The notes under the pieces were generated by a model that saw only the letters and a program-made list of their open reading frames with translations, was not told where the DNA came from and ran no database searches. A DNA stretch of 64,000 bases from Microbulbifer pacificus (GTDB lineage Bacteria > Pseudomonadota > Gammaproteobacteria > Pseudomonadales > Cellvibrionaceae): assembly GCF_002959965.1 (NCBI RefSeq), contig NZ_PREV01000026.1, positions 1,340,501 through 1,404,500 of the forward strand, written 5' to 3'. The position numbers and the translations under genes are program-made. Shown in pieces: positions 58,729 to 64,000 of this stretch; positions within the stretch are counted from its first letter, which is position 1, and every line of letters begins with the position of its first letter.

Positions 58729-59997
58729 ATGAAAGCCCTACGTTATATCCTCATCGCCCTGTCTGCCCTGCTGCTGCTCGCGGCCATTATTGCCCCGCGC
58801 CTGCTCGGCCCCAAGGTTGAAGAAGTGCTGCAACAGCAACTGGCCAGCCAGCCCAATATCGAGCTGACCGGCTACCAGCGCGGCTGGTTCAGCGCCGAGG
58901 CCCTGGCCCTGCTGAAGGGTAAGGATGGCGCCACCGAAACCTTTACCGAGATCAAACACGGCCCGGTGCTCTTCACAAGCCGCGGGCCCCGTATCGGCGT
59001 GCTCTACGCGAAAACGCGTCTCACCGGGAACGAGCTGGAACCGGCATTGCGTCGCCAGTTGGAGGCCTATTACGGCTCCCTAGACGACCTGGGTCCGGGG
59101 CTCCAAAACAGCCCGATCCTCGTGGAGACACTGGTCGGTGCCAACAACCGCGTGACCAACACCCTGCGCCTGCTGCCCATCGACCGCAACGAGGGCGATC
59201 AGCAAATCCGCTTCAAGGGAGCCAGTATTCGACTGGTCACCGACTTCCAGGGGCGGCAGCAGGACAGCAGCTTCAAGCTCGGCGAATTCGTGCGTATGGA
59301 TGGCCACCGCGAGGCACTGTACCTGCAGTCAGGCCGCGGGGAATTCAAGCTGGACCCGAGTGGTGCCGGCACCCTGCAGCTCACGCTGCCGCTGGTGCGC
59401 GCCAATAACGATTCCGGCCCCCTGGAGCTGCGCGATGTGACCTTCGCCTACACCGGTGAACTGGTGGCCGACCGCACCCTGCATGTGCAGACCGAACTCA
59501 AGCTGCCGGAAATCCAGTCCTCCACCCCTGCCAGCAGCCTGACCCAGCAGATCAACCTGCCGGCGATCGGCTACGACGACCTGCACCACTACCTGTACAG
59601 CCTGCTGCTGACCCCGTCGGCCCAGCGCCGCTGGCCGCAGGTGTTCGATCGCCCGCTGAAAATGCAACAGCAACTGGATATCGCCACCGCCAACGGTCCA
59701 ATGCAACTGCAACTGGATGTGGACTGGAAGGGCATGCCGAAAAAACGCCCGGCGCAGAACGACAAGCTGTTCTGGCTGGACTATCTCAACGGCAGCGCCA
59801 ACCTGAGTGGCGCCGAACAGGCGATGCTGCAGTCACCACTGATCATGCAGGCCAGCGCTCTGAAACAGTACGGGTTTCTGAAAGAGCAAAATGGCCAGCT
59901 GAACATGCACCTGCAACTGGACCGGGGCAACCTGCAGGTGAACGGCCAGCTACTGCCGGCGGATCTGTTCCTGCTTGCAATGACCAGCGGCTTCTGA
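58729..59997 (+). CDS. DUF945 (YdgA-like) protein
   Basis: A 422-residue protein with an N-terminal membrane helix (residues 5-25) and a long periplasmic part resembling DUF945/YdgA, including the early GYQRGWFSAEA that recurs in the family. Members are thought to be AsmA-like envelope proteins, of unknown function. It stands alone between terminators. Confidence 0.82.
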   Translation: MKALRYILIALSALLLLAAIIAPRLLGPKVEEVLQQQLASQPNIELTGYQRGWFSAEALALLKGKDGATETFTEIKHGPVLFTSRGPRIGVLYAKTRLTGNELEPALRRQLEAYYGSLDDLGPGLQNSPILVETLVGANNRVTNTLRLLPIDRNEGDQQIRFKGASIRLVTDFQGRQQDSSFKLGEFVRMDGHREALYLQSGRGEFKLDPSGAGTLQLTLPLVRANNDSGPLELRDVTFAYTGELVADRTLHVQTELKLPEIQSSTPASSLTQQINLPAIGYDDLHHYLYSLLLTPSAQRRWPQVFDRPLKMQQQLDIATANGPMQLQLDVDWKGMPKKRPAQNDKLFWLDYLNGSANLSGAEQAMLQSPLIMQASALKQYGFLKEQNGQLNMHLQLDRGNLQVNGQLLPADLFLLAMTSGF

Positions 59998-60017
59998 AAC
60001 CCGGCCAAGGAACCATA

Positions 60018-60043
60018 AAAAAAGAGCGGCCTTGGGGCCGCTC
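60018..60043. terminator. Rho-independent terminator, stronger on the minus strand
   Basis: GAGCGGCC (60024-60031) pairs with GGCCGCTC (60036-60043) around TTGG. The run of A before it gives a long T tract for the minus-strand transcript, and AACGTTTTC follows on the plus strand. It lies between convergent genes. Confidence 0.8.
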
Positions 60044-60124
60044 AACGTTTTCTCACATCAAATTTCTATTCGGGTTTGTCTCGCCGTTTTCCGGCGTTAC
60101 TTTGCATTCCTTACACCCGCGGAC

Positions 60125-60478
60125 CTATGAATAGGCTGGCCGGTTATCCGCAAGCGTCAGCCAGCCGCGAATCACGCGGTAGACCATCCAGACCCAACTG
60201 ATCGCCCACACGGCGAAACCCACCAGAATCCACACGGTGGCCCAACCGATCACAAACCACAGCAAGCTGTACCAGAAAGTGCGTATCTGCCAGCGGAAAT
60301 GGGATTCCGCCAAGGTACCGCGCACGTCACCGCGCTTGACGTAGTTGATGATTACACCCACAAAGAAGGGCACCGCCGTAAACAAGCTGATGGCCTGGAT
60401 CAAATACACCAGGGTGGCGATGTCGCGGCCGGCACGTTCGCGCTCGGCCTGTTGAGGGGCGGGGTACTGCTCAGACAT
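60125..60478 (-). CDS. Small membrane protein, DUF4870-like
   Basis: A 117-residue protein with three hydrophobic segments (TLVYLIQAISLFTAVPFFVGVIINYV, FWYSLLWFVIGWATVWILVGF and AVWAISWVWMVYRVIRGWL). The pattern VKRGDVRGTLAESHFRWQIRTFW is typical of DUF4870-like membrane proteins. Function unknown. The ATG at 60478 is taken; 60493 would add five residues. Confidence 0.78.
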   Translation of the reverse strand: MSEQYPAPQQAERERAGRDIATLVYLIQAISLFTAVPFFVGVIINYVKRGDVRGTLAESHFRWQIRTFWYSLLWFVIGWATVWILVGFAVWAISWVWMVYRVIRGWLTLADNRPAYS

Positions 60479-60577
60479 GGGCAGGGATTCCATTGTGAAC
60501 GTGAGCGCTAAGTGTAGGCGTATTTTGCGGCAGCGATAACCGCACCCAGCCACAGCCGGTCGCGGTTATCGCGGTGT

Positions 60578-62008
60578 TTACCTCAACGCCCACTCCGTAT
60601 GGACATTATTCTCACGCCAGGCTTTCAGCTGCTGAATGGAGTTGCGCATCAACCCCAGTATCTCTGTGCGCTGGTGGCGGCAATAGTCCCGTTCACTGTC
60701 GATGGACAACCGCGCCGAAAGGGCCTTGAGCCGGCTGGCCACCACTTCAAGCCCGACACTTTCCGCTTCGGCGGCGATGGCCTGGGCCTGGTGTTGGGCG
60801 TCGAGCCAGTGGCGGCCGGTCAGCGCGCTGGTGAAGGCGGTAATCTTTTTCGGCAAGTTGGCGAGGCGATCGCCCAGCAGCTCGGCAAAGGCGAGGTGGC
60901 CCAGGGTGTCACGTTGGCGCTCCAGAGTACTGGCATTGAGTACCTTGGCGGCGCGGGCGGGTTTGCCGTTACCAGTGGCGCGGCTGCGTGTTTTCTGTTC
61001 CACCCAATTCAACAGCTGCAATAGCTGGCTGTCGCTGGGCTGCGATGGCAGCACGCCGGAGAGACCGCGCCCCGCATAGCGCTCCTTGTCCCCCGGGTCC
61101 AGCCGGTCGAGCATGCCGAAGATGATCAGGCTGTCGTTGGCCAGCTCTCCGCGGATCTTACGTGCGGTTTCCACTCCGTCGATCAACGGCAGCCGCACGT
61201 CGATCAGCACCAGATCGAAATTGCCCCTGAGCGCGGCCTCAGCGCCGTCTACACCGTTGGTTTCTCGGCGCACCTTGTGTCCGCAGGCCTCCAGGCGCGG
61301 ACGCAGGCTGGGATGGGAATCGTTCTCCACCAACAACACATGCAGCTCTCGCATGGTATCTTCACCGGCCGCCATGCGCCCCGATGCGGCAGCCCCCGGG
61401 GCTTCGGGCGTACCCTGCCCGGCGCGCTGAATCTCCTCGATACAGCTGCGCAGGTTGCGGCACTGGGCGAGAGCGGCTTCCGCCAGCTGGCGCGCTTCTG
61501 CATCGCCGCCGCGCGCCAGCAGACTCATGGTGCTGACCAGCGTCTCCAGTGGTTTGCGCATACGATGGCCACTGAGTGAGAGGAAATCCCGGTGCTCTTC
61601 GTCCACCTGTTCCGCGGACACCCGGGCCTCTTCAAGTTGCCGGTCGCGCTCCATCAGCTCGTGCACCCGCGCCTGTACCTGGCGGAACAGCTTGGCATTC
61701 TCAGCCTGCAGATCAACCACTCGGGCGCCGCTGGCCTGCGCCGATGCCTGCAGCCGGGCACGCAGGCGCAACCACGCCACCACACTGGCTATGGCCGCGA
61801 GACTGGCGAGCAGTACCCACACCAGCGGCAGCCGGGTTTCCAGTAACAGGGACTCCCCGGGAAAAGCGAATACCACCGCCGGGGTTCCGAAAAACAGAGC
61901 GAATTGGGTAATCTGCGGTAGCCCTGGCGCCAGGGAGCGGCGGGACGGGGGATTGGGTCCAGAGCTTGTACTAGTGTGGCGACTACTCGCCGAACGGCAG
62001 TAGGTCAT
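60578..62008 (-). CDS. Degenerate hybrid sensor protein (membrane, pseudo-HisKA, receiver-like, Hpt-like), lacking an ATPase domain
   Basis: A 476-residue protein. One or two membrane helices (about 35-82), a coiled coil (about 85-130), a dimerisation helix with H-box-like text LSLSGHRMRKPLETLV, then no HATPase domain. A receiver-like domain (about 225-340) keeps an aspartate in FDLVLIDVRLPLIDG, but the usual Thr is Gly in IIFGML and the Lys of the KP motif is replaced (LPSQPSD). The C-terminal helical domain resembles Hpt, but the phospho-histidine position appears to be Gln (HQAQAIAAEAESVG). It is probably a non-catalytic signalling scaffold. AAGGAAGG precedes the ATG. The domain calls are by eye. 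Confidence 0.7.
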   Translation of the reverse strand: MTYCRSASSRHTSTSSGPNPPSRRSLAPGLPQITQFALFFGTPAVVFAFPGESLLLETRLPLVWVLLASLAAIASVVAWLRLRARLQASAQASGARVVDLQAENAKLFRQVQARVHELMERDRQLEEARVSAEQVDEEHRDFLSLSGHRMRKPLETLVSTMSLLARGGDAEARQLAEAALAQCRNLRSCIEEIQRAGQGTPEAPGAAASGRMAAGEDTMRELHVLLVENDSHPSLRPRLEACGHKVRRETNGVDGAEAALRGNFDLVLIDVRLPLIDGVETARKIRGELANDSLIIFGMLDRLDPGDKERYAGRGLSGVLPSQPSDSQLLQLLNWVEQKTRSRATGNGKPARAAKVLNASTLERQRDTLGHLAFAELLGDRLANLPKKITAFTSALTGRHWLDAQHQAQAIAAEAESVGLEVVASRLKALSARLSIDSERDYCRHQRTEILGLMRNSIQQLKAWRENNVHTEWALR

Positions 62009-62324
62009 GGCGTACCTTCCTTGTAACCATGGGTAAATTTCGGGTCAATCCTGCGACCCGGTCCAAATTCCTTGCTGATAACCTCTGTGCCCTTCATGGC
62101 GTCAGATACGGTTATCCGGAATTCTGTTCTGCCTGTCACAACCTAACGGGCAGAGCTCGTGTCCAAGGGGCTCCTTGTTCCCAGATGGTTTCTAAAGGAA
62201 AGCATCCGGTGACACAAGACAATTCTACGCCATAAATTCCAATGGCGCAGGCAAAGGCCCGCGACCTTTTTAGTGACTCGGCACATCCAAGTCAAGCGCG
62301 CCCCGTTGGCGGCGAAGCACGCTC
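62009..62324. other. Intergenic region, no gene seen
   Basis: A 316-base gap between two minus-strand genes. A CGGGTC/GACCCG hairpin (62041-62060) lies in the expected leader of the sensor-like gene. An open frame at 62029-62235 on the plus strand has no ribosome binding site or recognisable motif. I checked for a cyclic di-GMP riboswitch and did not find one. Confidence 0.5.
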
Positions 62325-62897
62325 TCAGTTGGCGACGGCACTATCCGCCGCCGTCCGCCGCTCGAGCCACAGGTGACGCAGGCAGTCGAGGTACATACCG
62401 TAGGGACGCCCCAGGGCACCGGCAATCAACATAAAGGTGATACACGCCGTGGCAATTTCGCCACTGGAAGCCCCGCCCAGCACCATGTTCAGGATGTACA
62501 GGGGCAACTGGAAGCTCAAGAAAACGAAGGTGTCCAGGGCGTAGTTGCGGAAGGCGCCACCGCGACCAATACGCGCCACCACCCAGTTGCGATACACGCT
62601 GAACGGACGCGCGATCAGGGTGTTGAATACGACCGCCAGCAGGCGCACCTTCAGGTGTTCGTTCCAGCTCATACCCGCCAGCATCACCTCAATCGGAATC
62701 GCAATGGCCCAGGAGAAGCTGTTCATGGCGAATACATCCAGCAGCCACTCATTCCAGCGGGTGCGGCGATTGCGACGCCGGTTGAGTCGGGTGTTGGTGG
62801 ATTGCGGAGTCTCAACCGGCTGTTCGTCTTCCAGCACCATGACGGGTGGCGATACGGGGATGGCGTCGGTGGCCTGAGACAATGATTGCGGCGACAT
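62325..62897 (-). CDS. alaE: AlaE-like L-alanine exporter
   Basis: About 190 residues, with a disordered, Arg-rich N-terminal third followed by four membrane helices matching AlaE: SWAIAIPIEVMLAGMSWNEHLKVRLLAVVFNTLIARPFSVYRNWV, then ALDTFVFLSFQLPLYI and GRPYGMYLDCLRHLW. AlaE exports L-alanine to prevent toxic build-up. E. coli AlaE is 149 residues, so the N-terminal extension is unusual. An ATG at 62975 would add 26 residues; neither start has a strong ribosome binding site. Confidence 0.8.
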   Translation of the reverse strand: MSPQSLSQATDAIPVSPPVMVLEDEQPVETPQSTNTRLNRRRNRRTRWNEWLLDVFAMNSFSWAIAIPIEVMLAGMSWNEHLKVRLLAVVFNTLIARPFSVYRNWVVARIGRGGAFRNYALDTFVFLSFQLPLYILNMVLGGASSGEIATACITFMLIAGALGRPYGMYLDCLRHLWLERRTAADSAVAN

Positions 62898-62994
62898 GGT
62901 AACGGGTGACCTGGTAGGCGGCGTACGCTTGTGGCGGACGGCCGCGAAACTGCTCTGGGGGCGGTAATTGCACATTATTCAACCACTTTTGGTG

Positions 62995-63020
62995 GCGCCG
63001 GCGATTATATCCACCGGCGC
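62995..63020. repeat. Hairpin upstream of the AlaE-like gene
   Basis: GCGCCGG (62995-63001) pairs with CCGGCGC (63014-63020). In the 312-base gap between the longest AlaE frame and the PadR gene I see nothing else firm; an AT-rich stretch follows at 63030-63075 and may hold the promoter. Confidence 0.4.
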
Positions 63021-63287
63021 AACAAATACTAGTGGTCATATATTAATTTTTTGTTTAAGCCTTCTTTTTCATCCTAACTTTCGACCATTGCCAGAAGGTT
63101 TCTCATAGATAACAGGAATTACCGGTCTACCCATCCCCATGGGATGCACTTCTGGTCGGCGGCGCCCATGTCAGCGGACGGGGTGAGCCAGTACACTGCG
63201 GGGCACACGAAACCAGGCTGCGCACCGGCGGCGATTCCGTCTCCGGCAACAGGTTTCTTACTACCACCCTGTGTGATCGCCCGAACC

Positions 63288-63854
63288 ATGTCACTGAGAT
63301 TTGCCGTACTGAGCCTGCTGGACATCGAACCCGGCAGTGGCTACGACCTGAAACGCCGCTTCGAGCGCAGCGTCAACCACTTCTGGAGCGCCAGTCACCA
63401 ACAGATGTATCGGGAGTTACACAAACTGCATGGGGAGGGGCTGCTGGATTGTGTGGAAGAGGTGCAGGACGGTCGTCCCGACAAAAAAGTCTACAGCCTC
63501 ACGGCCGCGGGACGCCAGGCACTGGAAGTCTGGGCGGCGAAGCCCGCGGCCGCGCAGAAGATCCGCGACCCCTTCCTGATCCAGGTATTCGCCGGTCACC
63601 ACCTGCCGTTGGCGCAGATGCGCGCGGAACTGGAGCGCCACATCGAGGAGCACCGCCACAAGCTCACCACCTATGAGACGCAGAACGCCCGCTTCTACCG
63701 GCGCCCGCTGGAACAGCAACAAAAGTTGTGGATATCCCACCAGCCGCTGCTGCTGGGTATTGAAACAGAAAAAACGTGGCTGCGCTGGGCGGAGCAACTG
63801 CTGGTGAAACTGGACAGGGAGATCGCTGAGGGAAGCGAACCCAACGCCCATTGA
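63288..63854 (+). CDS. PadR-family transcriptional regulator
   Basis: A 188-residue regulator. The N-terminal winged helix has MSLRFAVLSLLDIEPGSGYDLKRRFERSVNHFW and YRELHKLHGEGLL. The C-terminal helical domain (LERHIEEHRHKLTTYE) is of the AphA/Vir_act_alpha type used for dimerisation. The ATG at 63288 starts the conserved domain; the frame open to 63144 is not conserved. The effector is unknown. Confidence 0.9.
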   Translation: MSLRFAVLSLLDIEPGSGYDLKRRFERSVNHFWSASHQQMYRELHKLHGEGLLDCVEEVQDGRPDKKVYSLTAAGRQALEVWAAKPAAAQKIRDPFLIQVFAGHHLPLAQMRAELERHIEEHRHKLTTYETQNARFYRRPLEQQQKLWISHQPLLLGIETEKTWLRWAEQLLVKLDREIAEGSEPNAH

Positions 63855-63909
63855 CCGGACTGTCGCTTCACTGCAGCGGCTCCCGTGTCCGCGCGATAAC
63901 CCGTATGGA

Positions 63910-64000
63910 TTACTGGAAGGCATCCGCCGGAATATGGCACACGACCTCAATGTTGTGCCCATCCGGGTCCAGAACATAGGCGCCGTAATAGTGATCGTGG
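63910..64000 (-). CDS. VOC/glyoxalase-family protein, C-terminal end (cut by window edge)
   Basis: The last 29 residues are visible on the minus strand: HDHYYGAYVLDPDGHNIEVVCH and a short tail before TAA at 63910-63912. YVLDPDGHNIEVV is the closing beta strand and metal-ligand Glu of the vicinal oxygen chelate fold. Substrate unknown. Confidence 0.85.
   Translation of the reverse strand, partial: HDHYYGAYVLDPDGHNIEVVCHIPADAFQ

Noticed and set aside
62029-62235. 68-codon open frame in the gap upstream of the sensor-like gene, and a GGCAAAGG motif suggesting a c-di-GMP riboswitch
   Set aside because: The frame lacks a ribosome binding site and motifs, and the other conserved riboswitch parts are missing on both strands.

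Overview
The window is chromosomal DNA from a GC-rich gammaproteobacterium. The two TonB-dependent receptors, the RND pump, the DUF2884, DUF945 and AlaE-type proteins, and the hut, liu and metK-ahcY-metF clusters fit a marine heterotroph of the Cellvibrionales type, possibly near Microbulbifer; that placement is inference from gene content. I see no rRNA, tRNA, CRISPR array, prophage, transposase or secretion locus. Gene density is high and almost every gene looks intact. Two genes are cut by the window edges: a TonB receptor on the left and a VOC-fold protein on the right.

Layout. 0-5 kb: TonB receptor start, DUF2884 protein, peroxiredoxin, a lipoprotein metalloprotease, a DTW-domain tRNA modification enzyme. 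4.2-7.4 kb: epd and tkt (erythrose-4-phosphate and pentose phosphate metabolism). 7.7-12.8 kb: a methyl-cycle cluster, ArsR-methyltransferase fusion (SahR-like), metK, ahcY, metF. 12.8-18.3 kb: OPT transporter, OmpA-like lipoprotein, secreted protein, HAD phosphatase, small membrane protein, rsmE. 18.6-25.8 kb: RND pump and adaptor, divergent from tex. 25.8-31.8 kb: histidine decarboxylase, rluA, a ParD-like/methionine aminopeptidase pair, then an AT-richer patch (GFA protein, small secreted protein, LysE exporter) and a DODA-type dioxygenase. 31.8-41.1 kb: thioesterase, iron alcohol dehydrogenase, TetR, Sel1/DUF3857 pair, GNAT, class C beta-lactamase, membrane Nudix. 41.2-50.9 kb: TonB receptor plus the full histidine utilisation locus (hutG, hutI, hutC, hutU, hutH). 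51-58.6 kb: leucine/isovalerate degradation operon liuR-A-B-C-D-E. 58.7-64 kb: DUF945, small membrane protein, a degenerate hybrid sensor, AlaE-like exporter, PadR regulator, VOC protein.

How the genes work together. MetK makes S-adenosylmethionine, AhcY removes S-adenosylhomocysteine and MetF supplies methyl-folate; the adjacent ArsR-methyltransferase fusion is the probable sensor, and a palindrome overlaps its own promoter. The hut genes turn histidine into glutamate under HutC, whose canonical operator sits in the hutI/hutC gap. The liu genes convert isovaleryl-CoA to acetoacetate and acetyl-CoA under LiuR, with a perfect 28-bp palindrome upstream.

The most unusual feature is a family of eight intergenic elements (seven complete, one minimal). 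Each complete copy can fold into a three-way junction: a long closing stem plus two hairpins whose loops are TCCC or close variants. Stem sequences differ between copies but stay complementary. Copies sit between neighbouring co-directional genes, including three successive junctions of the liu operon, the hutC-hutU junction and, as a pair, the gap before metK.
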